Below, one piece after another: positions 26,204 through 35,063 of a stretch of DNA of 37,090 nucleotides. Every line of letters starts with the position of its first letter. Position 1 is the stretch's first letter. Position numbers and translations under genes: made by a program. Origin of the DNA: a virus; IMG/VR virus record IMGVR_UViG_3300009103_000081, positions 1 through 37,090 of that record, one strand, 5' to 3'. The notes below the pieces were generated by a model. The model worked only from the letters and a program-made list of their open reading frames with translations. It did not search any database and was not told where the DNA came from.

Positions 26204-27010
26204 ATGAAAGACCTAGAAACCTTTATTGAAAAGGCACGAAGCAACTATGAAACAATGGATTTCATAGTAGATTACAACAACAATAAACTCATCAAAGAAG
26301 TTAAAGGAACTTACTTTTATAATCAATGGTTGGTTATAAATCAGTTAGAACATTTAACTTTAGAAATCACTAAAGACTTTCCAGAAATAAACATACGAGA
26401 AAAGCTATATGAGGCATTTAAACAAGAGTGGCCTTATGAAGCTGATGATGTTTCAAAACCTTGGGTAGAGCCATCAATGATGTATGGTACCGAAGTGTGG
26501 GCAAAACATTTAAAATCATTAAAAGACATTCCATATAAACTAGTTGCTCAACTATACGCTACTCATAGCGAAATTCATAAAAATCAAAAATCTTCTGTAT
26601 TAGTTGACAAGTTAAAAACTTTATTTGAAAAATATTACAAAGACCATAAAGAAGAAATGTTAGAGGAAGTTAAAATGTCTTGGGATTTTAAAAGAGGTTT
26701 AATACAAGATTTAGTGGCACACCAAGAACATATGGAAGAGGTCTTACCTAGAATTGCATTATTTAAACAAGGTGCAAAAGAAATAATGGAAGATAAATCA
26801 GGTATTAATAATATGTCTGATGGTAATAGAGACGAAACTGAAAATGATTTAGTAAGAGCAGAATTAATGAAAAATGCGGTCACTATGAGAGAAATGGACT
26901 TTGATGATTTGCCAGAAAAATATAAAGATTATGTTAAAGAAGATATGAAAGCAGAAGAACAAAAGAAAAAAGAACTAGATAAAAAATTTGAAGAAGCACC
27001 AAAAAGATGA
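26204..27010 (+). CDS. Unrecognised helical protein at the head of the bilin cassette
   Basis: The 268-residue protein is highly charged and appears almost entirely helical. It has segments such as WLVINQLEHLTLEITKDFPE and VLVDKLKTLFEKYYKDHKEE, and a Lys/Glu-rich coiled C-terminus (about 235-268). Two short His-containing stretches, LYATHSEIHKNQ and LVAHQEHMEEV, could bind metal or heme, but that is speculation. There is no ferredoxin-type Cys motif and no membrane segment. The stop overlaps the heme oxygenase start (ATGA), so the two are translationally coupled. Its place suggests a function in the same pathway or an unrelated passenger; I cannot tell which. Confidence 0.8.
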   Translation: MKDLETFIEKARSNYETMDFIVDYNNNKLIKEVKGTYFYNQWLVINQLEHLTLEITKDFPEINIREKLYEAFKQEWPYEADDVSKPWVEPSMMYGTEVWAKHLKSLKDIPYKLVAQLYATHSEIHKNQKSSVLVDKLKTLFEKYYKDHKEEMLEEVKMSWDFKRGLIQDLVAHQEHMEEVLPRIALFKQGAKEIMEDKSGINNMSDGNRDETENDLVRAELMKNAVTMREMDFDDLPEKYKDYVKEDMKAEEQKKKELDKKFEEAPKR

Positions 27011-27672
27011 AGACATTAAAAGAACTTACTTGGGAACATCATAAAGAAGCAGAAAGACAAAAGTTTGTTAAAGTATTAATGTCAGGTAAAATAAATCCTG
27101 AAATATATGCTATCTATCTTTACAATCAACATCAATGTTATGATATGTTAGAAGCACTAGCAATGTCAGAAGGTATCTTTGATGATATGCCTGAAATAAG
27201 AAGAGCGCCATCTATCAAAGCAGACTTTGACGAATTATGGACTTATAATTGGCAACCAGTAAAAATGGAATCTACTGGTGCATATTTGGATTATATTAAT
27301 AAAAATTTAATGGATAATCCAGAAAAAATAGCTGCTCATATATATGTTAGACATATGGGTGATTTATCTGGTGGCCAAATGATACAAAGAAAGATACCTG
27401 GTCAAGGAAAGTATTATCAATTTAATATTAGATATGTTGAAGGAAGAAATCAGAAATATAAAAATATACAAGAACTAAAAGAAGCGTTAAGAACAAAGGT
27501 AAATAGTTATCAAAAATATTCTGACCAAAGTACTTTAACTGAAAATATTAATAGTGTTGTTTATGAAGCAAGACAATGTTTTGGATTTGCAACAGATTTA
27601 TTTAAAGATATTCAAAAATTTATTGAACAAAACGAGAAGAGGTTTGGTGATGGCACAATACAAACGAAGTAG
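27007..27672 (+). CDS. ho1: Heme oxygenase (biliverdin-forming)
   Basis: The 221-residue product fits the heme oxygenase family, which cleaves heme to biliverdin, CO and Fe(II) using reductant and O2. The proximal-His helix is seen as LTWEHHKEAE, with H12 in the H-x-x-A-E position, and the distal helix as RHMGDLSGGQ (GDLSGGQ at 118-124). Its length is near that of bacterial and cyanobacterial HO1 enzymes. It overlaps the upstream gene by four bases and the bilin reductase gene downstream by 23 bases, so biliverdin production and consumption are encoded together. In phages such genes are seen with bilin reductases such as PebS and PcyX. Confidence 0.93.
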   Translation: MKTLKELTWEHHKEAERQKFVKVLMSGKINPEIYAIYLYNQHQCYDMLEALAMSEGIFDDMPEIRRAPSIKADFDELWTYNWQPVKMESTGAYLDYINKNLMDNPEKIAAHIYVRHMGDLSGGQMIQRKIPGQGKYYQFNIRYVEGRNQKYKNIQELKEALRTKVNSYQKYSDQSTLTENINSVVYEARQCFGFATDLFKDIQKFIEQNEKRFGDGTIQTK

Positions 27673-28366
27673 AATATGGAATATGCTTGAAGAAACTACC
27701 ACTTTAATTATGGCAGTTTTTGAAAGAGAAGGTAAAGAAATATTTGAACCAACTATGGAAAAATTTAATCGTCCAAAAGACGGTTGGATTAATAGAGTAT
27801 GGGAAACACCAGAAGCAAGAAGATGTCATTTAGATGTTGTGGATGCTAGAGCAACAAAAGGTTTATATATGTTTCATTGTTGTGTATTTCCTAGACTTAA
27901 TAGTCCAGCACCAATATATGGACTAGATGTAATTGCTGGTGCAAAAAAGGTTACAGGTTTCTTCCACGACTTTTCTCCACTTGCAAAGAGAGACCATTCA
28001 ATGGTTGATTGGTTTGTAAAAGAATCAAGTAATTATAAACCATCTAAAGTGAGAGAACTACCTGAATGGGCATTAAAAATTTTTAGTCCAGGTATGGTAG
28101 CTGCTAGTAATATAACTACTGAAAAAGAATTAAATCACGCTTTGAGTTTATCACAATGTAATTTAGGTGCTTACTTTACATTATTAAGACGAGAAAAAAA
28201 TAACAAAACAGATATAACGGAGCAAGAAATAAAAGACGCACAAAACAGATATGCTAAACATCAAAGAGAAAATCCTCATACACCTAGAGTTATGAAATCA
28301 CTTGGACTACCTGAAGACGATGTAAAAGAGTTTTGTACTAACGCATTATTTCCATATGTAGAATAA
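27650..28366 (+). CDS. pcyX: Ferredoxin-dependent bilin reductase, PcyX-like
   Basis: The ATG at 27650 follows AGAGG with good spacing and gives 238 residues, the usual size of PcyA-type enzymes. [20 protein letters not shown] contains H76 and D93, 17 residues apart, matching the catalytic His88/Asp105 pair of PcyA. The FPR and P-I-Y-G-x-D pattern is diagnostic for ferredoxin-dependent bilin reductases. Such enzymes take electrons from ferredoxin to reduce biliverdin. The marine phage group PcyX, described from uncultured oceanic viruses, makes phycoerythrobilin, and the neighbourhood (HO and ALAS, in a non-cyanobacterial myovirus) favours PcyX over PebS or PcyA. The exact product cannot be settled from sequence by eye. 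No ferredoxin gene lies in this window. Confidence 0.9.
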   Translation: MAQYKRSRIWNMLEETTTLIMAVFEREGKEIFEPTMEKFNRPKDGWINRVWETPEARRCHLDVVDARATKGLYMFHCCVFPRLNSPAPIYGLDVIAGAKKVTGFFHDFSPLAKRDHSMVDWFVKESSNYKPSKVRELPEWALKIFSPGMVAASNITTEKELNHALSLSQCNLGAYFTLLRREKNNKTDITEQEIKDAQNRYAKHQRENPHTPRVMKSLGLPEDDVKEFCTNALFPYVE

Positions 28367-29571
28367 TGAAAGAATTAGAAAAATTTACACAGGTCATAGA
28401 AGATTATAAATCAGATGGAAGATATAGAACTTTTAACGATATTATAAGAATAAAAGGAAAGTATCCACACGCAATCTGGTATTCAAAATACTCAATTAAA
28501 AATATAGTTAATTGGTGTTCCAACGACTATCTTGGTATGGGACAACATAACTATGTTATAGACTCTATGAAAACAGCACTAGAAACGAGCGGAGCGGGTG
28601 CTGGAGGGACAAGAAACATATCAGGCACTACTCACTATCATAATGCTCTGGAACGAGAACTAGCGTCTCTCCATAAGAAAGAAAAAGCATTATTATTTAC
28701 TTCTGCTTATAATGCCAATCAAACAACTTTAGAAACAATGGGTAAGATTATACCTGATATGTTGTTTATATCAGACGCACAAAATCACTCTTCCATTATA
28801 CAAGGTTTAAGGCATAGTAGATGTAGAAAAGAAATATTTAAACATAATGATGTAAAAGATTTAGAAGGCATATTACAATCTAATCCAGGTCCAAAATGTG
28901 TAGTATTTGAAAGTGTATATTCTATGGACGGAGATATTGCTCCTGTAAAAGAAATAGTTGACTTATGTAATAAGTATAATGCAATTTCTTATATTGATGA
29001 AGTACACGCTGTTGGTCTTTATGGAGAAGAAGGTGCTGGAATATGCGAAAGAGATAATGTTGAAGTTGATATAATAAATGGAACACTAGCCAAGGCGTTC
29101 GGTGTACAAGGTGGATACATCGCAGGAAAGAGAGATTTTATTGACGCAATAAGAAGTATGGCGAGTGCTTTTATTTTTACAACTTCTGTAAGTCCAGTTA
29201 TTTGTGCTGGTGCTTTAACAAGTGTTAAGTATGTTAGAGACCATCCTGAATTAAGAGAGAAGATACACGAAAGAGCAAATAAAACAAAAGAAGAACTTAC
29301 TAGACAAGGAATAGAAGTTATGAAAAATGATAGTCATATTGTTCCTGTTATTATTGGAGAAGCAAAAAGATGTAAAGCAATATCAGATGAATTACTTTAC
29401 AAAGAAGGTATCTATGTACAACCTATCAATTGGCCAACGGTTGCTGTAGGTACTGAAAGATTAAGATTTACTCCTACACCATTTCATACAGACAAATTAA
29501 TATTTGATATGGTAGTTAAAGTTAAATCTGCAATCAAAAGATGTGGCAAAGGTTTAAAATATGATAGATAA
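28366..29571 (+). CDS. hemA: 5-aminolevulinate synthase (ALAS)
   Basis: This 401-residue PLP enzyme condenses glycine and succinyl-CoA to ALA, the first step of heme synthesis in alphaproteobacteria (C4 pathway). Diagnostic segments are [12 protein letters not shown] (near 50), [20 protein letters not shown] (76-95), [18 protein letters not shown] with D211 and H214, and [17 protein letters not shown] with the PLP lysine K243. The length equals that of bacterial ALAS, and no part is missing. It is therefore distinct from related enzymes such as KBL and AONS, which lack the full ALAS-type glycine-rich and THYHNALE pattern. The start overlaps the bilin reductase stop (TAATG). It would relieve the normally rate-limiting entry to tetrapyrroles so that more heme can feed heme oxygenase. 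Confidence 0.93.
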   Translation: MKELEKFTQVIEDYKSDGRYRTFNDIIRIKGKYPHAIWYSKYSIKNIVNWCSNDYLGMGQHNYVIDSMKTALETSGAGAGGTRNISGTTHYHNALERELASLHKKEKALLFTSAYNANQTTLETMGKIIPDMLFISDAQNHSSIIQGLRHSRCRKEIFKHNDVKDLEGILQSNPGPKCVVFESVYSMDGDIAPVKEIVDLCNKYNAISYIDEVHAVGLYGEEGAGICERDNVEVDIINGTLAKAFGVQGGYIAGKRDFIDAIRSMASAFIFTTSVSPVICAGALTSVKYVRDHPELREKIHERANKTKEELTRQGIEVMKNDSHIVPVIIGEAKRCKAISDELLYKEGIYVQPINWPTVAVGTERLRFTPTPFHTDKLIFDMVVKVKSAIKRCGKGLKYDR

Positions 29572-29740
29572 AATTATAGCTGACGGTGGAAATGGATTAG
29601 ATGTCCTAATATATTGCCTAAAACACGAACCTTTTATACAAGGAATTATATTATTTGCACTAATTATATCGTTATTTTCTTGGTACTATGATAAAAAAGA
29701 TGATAAAGCGGACTGGAGTAACCGAAACGATTATCTATAA
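29561..29740 (+). CDS. Small single-pass membrane protein
   Basis: The 59-codon frame begins 11 bases inside the ALAS gene and ends just before the late promoter at 29743. The product has one hydrophobic segment ([19 protein letters not shown], about residues 25-43), a short N-terminal part and a charged tail ([16 protein letters not shown]). It could be a membrane anchor, a holin- or spanin-like protein, or a phage protein of no bilin-related role. It is too short for a firm family match. Translational coupling to hemA and the clear membrane segment support it as a real gene. Confidence 0.65.
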   Translation: MIDKIIADGGNGLDVLIYCLKHEPFIQGIILFALIISLFSWYYDKKDDKADWSNRNDYL

Positions 29741-29742
29741 AT

Positions 29743-29750
29743 TATAAATA
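29743..29750 (+). promoter_or_regulatory. T4-type late promoter TATAAATA for the neck/terminase genes
   Basis: Exact octamer 26 bases before the gp13 start, directly after the small membrane protein gene. It separates the bilin cassette from the neck and packaging module. Confidence 0.87.
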
Positions 29751-29776
29751 TAGCAAAGAATTAGAAGGAAATAACT

Positions 29777-30580
29777 ATGGCTCAACCTAATACAAGACAG
29801 ACATTAATCTCTTATGCTAAAAGGGCATTGGGGCATCCTGTCATAGAAATAAATGTTGATGATGACCAAATAGATGATAGAGTAGATGAAGCATTACAAT
29901 ATTGGCAACAATATCACTATGATGGTATCAAAAGAACATACTTAAAATGGCAATATACACAAGCAGAAAAAACTAGAATGTTAACTAGTAATACTGAAGG
30001 TGCTACAAAAAATTCTGTAACCTCTACTTGGAAAGAAGATAACAATTATATTGTTGTTCCAGAAACCGTATTTTCGGTTACAAATATATTTCCTTTTTCA
30101 AACAAAGGTAATTTAAATTTATTTGATGTAAGATACCAATTAAGATTAAATGACCTATACGATTTCTCATCAACTTCTGTAATTAACTATGATGTAGTTA
30201 TGAGACAATTAGATTTCCTAGACCATATATTAGTTGGTGAAAAACCTTTAAGATTTAACCAACACGATAATAGATTATATGTAGATATGGATTGGGAAAA
30301 CGATTTAATGGTAGATGAATATATTGTTATTGAATGCTATAGAAAAATGGATCCAGACACTTATACAGATGTCTATAATGATATTTGGTTAAAGAAATAC
30401 ACAACTGCACTAGTTAAAAAACAATGGGGTGCCAATCTATCAAAATTTGCTGGTGTTGCTATGATAGGTGGAGTAACCTTAAATGGTGAACAAATCTATA
30501 CACAGGCATTAGCAGATATAGAGAAGTTAGAGGAAGAAATAAAATCTCTACAAGAACACCAAGCATTAATGATAGGATAA
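29777..30580 (+). CDS. gp13: Neck protein gp13-like
   Basis: The 267-residue product resembles T4 gp13 of marine T4-like phages. The N-terminal part LISYAKRALGHPVIEINVDD and then DRVDEALQYWQQYHYDGIKR is the familiar start of this family, and VVPETVFSVTNIFPF and WENDLMVDEYIVIECYRKMD follow in order. gp13 and gp14 form the neck that closes the packaged head and joins it to the tail. It is followed within seven bases by the gp14 gene, as in T4. A helical C-terminal end (ALADIEKLEEEIKSLQEHQA) is visible. Confidence 0.9.
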   Translation: MAQPNTRQTLISYAKRALGHPVIEINVDDDQIDDRVDEALQYWQQYHYDGIKRTYLKWQYTQAEKTRMLTSNTEGATKNSVTSTWKEDNNYIVVPETVFSVTNIFPFSNKGNLNLFDVRYQLRLNDLYDFSSTSVINYDVVMRQLDFLDHILVGEKPLRFNQHDNRLYVDMDWENDLMVDEYIVIECYRKMDPDTYTDVYNDIWLKKYTTALVKKQWGANLSKFAGVAMIGGVTLNGEQIYTQALADIEKLEEEIKSLQEHQALMIG

Positions 30581-30587
30581 AAATACA

Positions 30588-31427
30588 ATGGCCGTTAATC
30601 ATTATTTTCAAGGCGGCGATGGCATAGGTAGTCAAAGTGAGAAAAGATTAATAGAAGATTTAATCGTAGAAAATTTAAAAATCTATGGACACGCTGTTTA
30701 TTATTTACCGAGAACTCTAGTTAATAGAGATTTAATTCTTGGTGAGGATTCTGCGTCTAGGTTTGACGATAGTTATTTAATTGAAATGTATTTTAACACA
30801 CCACAAGGGTTTGCTGGTGAGCAAGAAATAATTAGTAAATTTGGATTAGAAGTTAGAGACGATACAACTTTTGTTGTTGCTAAAAGAAGATTCCAAGAAC
30901 AAGTAGATGACCCAGCAAACCTAATGGTAGATGGCAGACCTAATGAAGGTGATGTTATTTACTATCCACTAATGAATAAGTTTTTTGAGATTGCGTTTGT
31001 AGAAGACCAGGAACCTTTCTTTCAATTAGGTAACTTGCCTTGCTATAAATTAGTATGTAAAACTTTTGAATATTCAAGTGAAGAATTTAATACAGGTCAC
31101 GCTGATATTGACCAAGCTGATGATAGAAAATCACTTGATACATCTTTGGCACACCAGTTTAGACTTGAAGATGGTACACTAAATCAATCTTCTTATGATG
31201 GTTTCTTATTATTAGAAACAGGAGACTCACACGGTAATCCACTATACTTAATTAATGAAGAATGGGACGACATTACAACTGATGGAGACGCTGCTGAAAG
31301 TGTACAAACAAAATCTGCTTATGCTGATAATTTAGATTTAGATTCGGCTGCTGGTTTTGATACTGCAACGGTTAATGACGATATATTAGACTTTACTGAA
31401 AAGAACCCATTTGGAGAGGTTAAATAA
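30588..31427 (+). CDS. gp14: Neck protein gp14-like
   Basis: At 279 residues it starts with HYFQGGDGIGSQSEKRLIED followed by LKIYGHAVYYLPRTLVNRD, a pattern characteristic of T4-type gp14 in marine phages. Further on are YYPLMNKFFEIAFVEDQEPF and LPCYKLVCKTFEYSSEEF. gp14 acts with gp13 in head completion and neck assembly. Its last base pair region overlaps the start of gp15 (TAATG). The acidic C-terminal tail (DDDILDFTEKNPFGEVK-type end) is in keeping with the family. Confidence 0.9.
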   Translation: MAVNHYFQGGDGIGSQSEKRLIEDLIVENLKIYGHAVYYLPRTLVNRDLILGEDSASRFDDSYLIEMYFNTPQGFAGEQEIISKFGLEVRDDTTFVVAKRRFQEQVDDPANLMVDGRPNEGDVIYYPLMNKFFEIAFVEDQEPFFQLGNLPCYKLVCKTFEYSSEEFNTGHADIDQADDRKSLDTSLAHQFRLEDGTLNQSSYDGFLLLETGDSHGNPLYLINEEWDDITTDGDAAESVQTKSAYADNLDLDSAAGFDTATVNDDILDFTEKNPFGEVK

Positions 31428-32239
31428 TGTTTGGAACTCATTTTTATAACGAAGGATTAAGAAGATTAACTATTGCGTTTGGTCAGATTTTTAATAAAAT
31501 TGTTGTACAAACAAAAGACGCAAATGGTTCAGTAGTTAAAAGATTTACGGTGCCATTAGCATATGCACCAAAAGAAAAATTTATTGTTAGATTAACTCAA
31601 CAACCTGATTTATTAGATAAACAATTCGCAACGGTACTACCTCGTATGGGATTTGAAATATCTGGTATAGAATATGACCCTAGTAGAAAATTAAATAAAC
31701 TACAAAAGTTTAGAAAACCAAAAACAACTGGTACTGCTACTGATAAAGAAAAGAAGATGGACTTTAACTATACTCCAGTCCCATATAATATAACATATAA
31801 ATTGTTTATATTTACAGCAACTGCTGAAAATGGATTACAGATTGTTGAACAAATAGTACCATACTTTCAACCAGATTATACGGTTTCAATTAATATGGTT
31901 CCAGATTTAGGAATTAAGCGTGATGTTCCTATTATAATTGGAGACATACAATACGAAGATAGTTATGATGGATCTTTTGAAACCAGAAGAGCAGTAATAT
32001 ACACAATGAGTTTTACTGCTAAAACATATCTATATGGACCTGCAACTGATGGAGGTATCATAAGAAAAGTACAATCAGATTTAGGAACTGATATGACTAA
32101 TAAGGCAAGAGAAGAAAGAGTAATAGTTATTCCTAATCCTTCTACTGCCAAACCAGGAGATGATTTTGGATTTACAACAACTATATCGTTTTTTGAAGAT
32201 GGTAAAAAATATGACCCTTCAACAGGAAGTGATACATAA
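31427..32239 (+). CDS. gp15: Tail completion/sheath stabiliser gp15-like
   Basis: The 270-residue product opens FGTHFYNEGLRRLTIAFGQI and includes RFTVPLAYAPKEKFIVRLTQ, LPRMGFEISGIEYDPSRKLN and VPYNITYKLFIFTATAENGL. These are the common landmarks of T4 gp15, the protein that caps the tail tube and sheath and receives the head. Position after gp13 and gp14 supports this. It is translationally coupled to gp14 by a one-base overlap, and the 2OG oxygenase gene follows after 15 bases. Confidence 0.9.
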   Translation: MFGTHFYNEGLRRLTIAFGQIFNKIVVQTKDANGSVVKRFTVPLAYAPKEKFIVRLTQQPDLLDKQFATVLPRMGFEISGIEYDPSRKLNKLQKFRKPKTTGTATDKEKKMDFNYTPVPYNITYKLFIFTATAENGLQIVEQIVPYFQPDYTVSINMVPDLGIKRDVPIIIGDIQYEDSYDGSFETRRAVIYTMSFTAKTYLYGPATDGGIIRKVQSDLGTDMTNKAREERVIVIPNPSTAKPGDDFGFTTTISFFEDGKKYDPSTGSDT

Positions 32240-32254
32240 TAATGAGAGGATATA

Positions 32255-32935
32255 ATGGACGAAATATTAGTAAGAGACAATGCTCTACCAGAGAATGTAG
32301 CAAATAGTTTCCAACACAATATATACAGATTAGGTTATATAATATCTAAAGATATATTAGCAAATCAAATGAACAATCCAGGTATTGTTAAAGATGACAA
32401 TACATTTAATACCGTTCAAATGGTACACCGTATCTATTCACACCTAGACCAAAGACCACAAGTTAATCCAGGATTAGAACCAATTAAATATGCTTTGAAT
32501 ATGATGGTTGAAGGTTTTGGTTATAAAGTGAAAGATATAATGAGATTAAAATTTAATATGATACAACCACATCCAGATTTCAAAAAAGGTATGTATAACA
32601 CAGCACATATTGATGATGAAGAAATGGCACAACATTTTGTTTTAATTTATTATCCAATAGATTCTGATGGCGATACTTATTTGTTTAATGAGAAATTTGA
32701 TAAGCTAAAGAAACCAAAAAAACTAACTATACATAAGAGAATATCACCAAAAAGAAATAGGTGTATTATGTTTAAAGGAAATAGATTCCACGCAAGTGCT
32801 AATCCAATGAAAAATGAAATGAGAATTGTTTTAAATTGTAATTTTTCTTTATTAGAAAAAGAAGAGTTTAATGAAAATAATAGAGATACAAGAAATGATC
32901 CTTTTAAAGGAACAAGTATAGAAGGTAAAGACTAA
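32255..32935 (+). CDS. 2-oxoglutarate/Fe(II)-dependent oxygenase (third; inside packaging module)
   Basis: The 226-residue protein has the iron ligands H118 and D120 (NTAHIDD) and distal H179 (GNRFHASAN), and R190 (EMRIVLN) for 2-oxoglutarate. The N-terminal third, which has no clear motif, is longer than in the two oxygenases near the left end. P4H-like oxygenases are frequent in marine T4-like phages, and one between gp15 and the terminase genes is often seen; a substrate is not established there. Its tight spacing to gp15 and its TAATG overlap with gp16 put it in the late neck/packaging transcript. It may act on a virion protein or on host material. Confidence 0.88.
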   Translation: MDEILVRDNALPENVANSFQHNIYRLGYIISKDILANQMNNPGIVKDDNTFNTVQMVHRIYSHLDQRPQVNPGLEPIKYALNMMVEGFGYKVKDIMRLKFNMIQPHPDFKKGMYNTAHIDDEEMAQHFVLIYYPIDSDGDTYLFNEKFDKLKKPKKLTIHKRISPKRNRCIMFKGNRFHASANPMKNEMRIVLNCNFSLLEKEEFNENNRDTRNDPFKGTSIEGKD

Positions 32936-33420
32936 TGGGAAAACTAGAAGACAAAGTAAATGATATTTTAGGTATTAAGGAAGAAAGTACTCCTGTCGCT
33001 GAATTAATGGTGCAAGAGAAAAAAGTTCCTGTACCTAGAAAAGAGGATCCTAAAAAGGACGATATAGATAATGATTACAAATATAGTAGAGAGAATTATT
33101 ATAATCTTATTGAGAGAGGACAAGACGCAATACAAGGTATATTAGATGTTGCAAAAGAAGGACAACATCCAAGAGCATATGAAGTTGCAGGTGCATTAAT
33201 TAAAAATGTAGCAGACACCGTTGATAAATTACAAGACTTACAAGCTAAATTATCAAAATTAAAAGAGGTGCCTAATAAGACAACTGCCAATATCAAAAAT
33301 GCTTTATTTGTTGGGAGTACTACAGACTTGCAAAAGATGTTAAAAGATAAAAAACTTAAAACAACTTCAGAAAAAATGCAAGATGAATTAGAACCAATAG
33401 AGACAAAAGATGATAACTAA
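32935..33420 (+). CDS. gp16: Small terminase subunit gp16-like
   Basis: The 161-residue product is mostly helical. It includes an N-terminal stretch (LEDKVNDILGIKEE), a Lys/Asp-rich linker, and a central helical hairpin (YYNLIERGQDAIQGILDVAK, EVAGALIKNVADTVDKLQDL) typical of the oligomerisation core of T4-like gp16. The helix-rich QAKLSKLKEVPN section follows. It overlaps the large terminase start by 11 bases, the usual arrangement. It binds phage DNA and regulates gp17 during packaging. Confidence 0.88.
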   Translation: MGKLEDKVNDILGIKEESTPVAELMVQEKKVPVPRKEDPKKDDIDNDYKYSRENYYNLIERGQDAIQGILDVAKEGQHPRAYEVAGALIKNVADTVDKLQDLQAKLSKLKEVPNKTTANIKNALFVGSTTDLQKMLKDKKLKTTSEKMQDELEPIETKDDN

Positions 33421-35047
33421 TGACGCATATTTAGGTAATCCTAATCTAAAAAAATCAGGTGTTCAATCCGAGTTCACAAAAGAACAGGTTGAGGAGTTTG
33501 CGAAGTGTAGTGGAGACCCATTATACTTTATTAAAAACTATGTAAAGATTGTATCGCTTGATGAAGGTTTGGTTCCTTTTACAACTTATAAATTCCAAGA
33601 TAAGATGATTGATACTATGCACAACAATAGGTTTTCAATCTATAAACTACCTAGACAAAGTGGTAAATCTACAACTATCATATCTTACTTATTACATTAT
33701 GCGTTATTTAATCCCAATTCAAGTATAGCGATTCTTGCCAATAAATCTTCTACTGCTAGAGATATATTGGGAAGATTACAACTAGCTTATGAAAACTTAC
33801 CTAAATGGTTACAACAAGGTGTATTAAATTGGAACAAAGGTAATATTGAATTAGAAAATGGAAGTAAAATAGTTGCGGCCGCTACATCTTCAAGTGCTGT
33901 CCGAGGTGGTTCATATAATATAATATTCCTTGACGAGTTTGCTTTCGTACCTACAACGATTGCCGAACAATTTTTTAGTTCCGTTTATCCTACAATTACT
34001 TCTGGTAAATCAACTAAAGTAATTATAGTATCAACTCCACACGGAATGAATCAGTTTTATAAACTATGGATAGATAGTGAGAACGGAAAAAATAATTATA
34101 TTCCATTAGAAGTACATTGGTCAGAAGTACCAGGTAGAGACGCAAAATGGAAAGAAGAAACAATTAGAAATACATCGGAAGCACAATTTGCTAGTGAGTT
34201 TGAGTGTGAATTTTTAGGTAGTATAGATACATTAATAGCTGCCTCAAAAATAAAAGCGACACCGTATATTACACCACTTAAAACAAATGGTAGATTAAGT
34301 ATCTTTGAAGAACCTGTAAAAGGCAACACATACCTATGTACGGTTGATGTTGCCAGAGGTACACTAAAAGATTATTCAGCATTTATTGTTTATGATGTAA
34401 CCAACTTACCTTATAGAGTGGTTGCTACATTTAGAGACAATGAAATTAAACCTATGTTATTTCCAGAAATGATTGCTAAAGTATGTAAGCAATATGACAA
34501 TGCACATATACTTGTTGAAGTAAATGATATAGGCGCTCAGATTTCAGATGGACTACATTTTGAAATTGAGTATCCAAATGTATTAATGACTACACAAAAA
34601 GGTAGAGCAGGTCAAATCCTAGGTGCTATGTTCAGTCAAAGAGGAAGCCAATTAGGTGTTCGGATGACAAAACAGGTAAAGAAAATGGGTACTGCTAATA
34701 TAAAATCAATTATAGAAAGTGATAAACTGATTATAAATGACTTCAATATCATAGAAGAAATGTCTACTTATACCCGAAAAAATCAATCTTGGCAGGCAGA
34801 AGAAGGTTGCAATGACGACTATATGACCTGTCTGGTTATACTTGGTTGGGTTGCAAATCAAAGGTTTTTTAAGGAAATGACAGACAGAAACATACGAGCA
34901 GAAATGTACAAAGAGCAAGAGAAGTTAATAGAGCAAGATATGGCACCTTTTGGCTTTGTAGATGATGGTATAACCAAAGAGGAAGACAAACCGACCGTAG
35001 ATGAATATGGAACGGTCTGGCATCCTGTAGTACGCAAAGGACAATAG
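33410..35047 (+). CDS. gp17: Large terminase subunit gp17-like (ATPase and nuclease)
   Basis: The protein has 545 residues. Walker A is PRQSGKSTT (81-89), Walker B is IIFLDE (171-176) with catalytic Glu176, and a coupling segment VSTPHG follows at about 208. The C-terminal nuclease domain starts near 305 with TVDVARG (acidic D313), then VEVNDIGAQISDG and a last acidic site, EEGCNDDYMTC. The order and spacing match T4 gp17, which packages DNA through the portal and makes the headful cut. The length is slightly under T4 gp17 (610). No intein, intron or frameshift is visible. Confidence 0.95.
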   Translation: MITNDAYLGNPNLKKSGVQSEFTKEQVEEFAKCSGDPLYFIKNYVKIVSLDEGLVPFTTYKFQDKMIDTMHNNRFSIYKLPRQSGKSTTIISYLLHYALFNPNSSIAILANKSSTARDILGRLQLAYENLPKWLQQGVLNWNKGNIELENGSKIVAAATSSSAVRGGSYNIIFLDEFAFVPTTIAEQFFSSVYPTITSGKSTKVIIVSTPHGMNQFYKLWIDSENGKNNYIPLEVHWSEVPGRDAKWKEETIRNTSEAQFASEFECEFLGSIDTLIAASKIKATPYITPLKTNGRLSIFEEPVKGNTYLCTVDVARGTLKDYSAFIVYDVTNLPYRVVATFRDNEIKPMLFPEMIAKVCKQYDNAHILVEVNDIGAQISDGLHFEIEYPNVLMTTQKGRAGQILGAMFSQRGSQLGVRMTKQVKKMGTANIKSIIESDKLIINDFNIIEEMSTYTRKNQSWQAEEGCNDDYMTCLVILGWVANQRFFKEMTDRNIRAEMYKEQEKLIEQDMAPFGFVDDGITKEEDKPTVDEYGTVWHPVVRKGQ

Positions 35048-35063
35048 TATAGATTTGGTTAAT

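Noticed and set aside
27554-27649. Longer N-terminal version of the bilin reductase
   Set aside because: The extension is the out-of-frame shadow of the heme oxygenase C-terminus; ATG 27650 has AGAGG upstream and gives the family's normal length.
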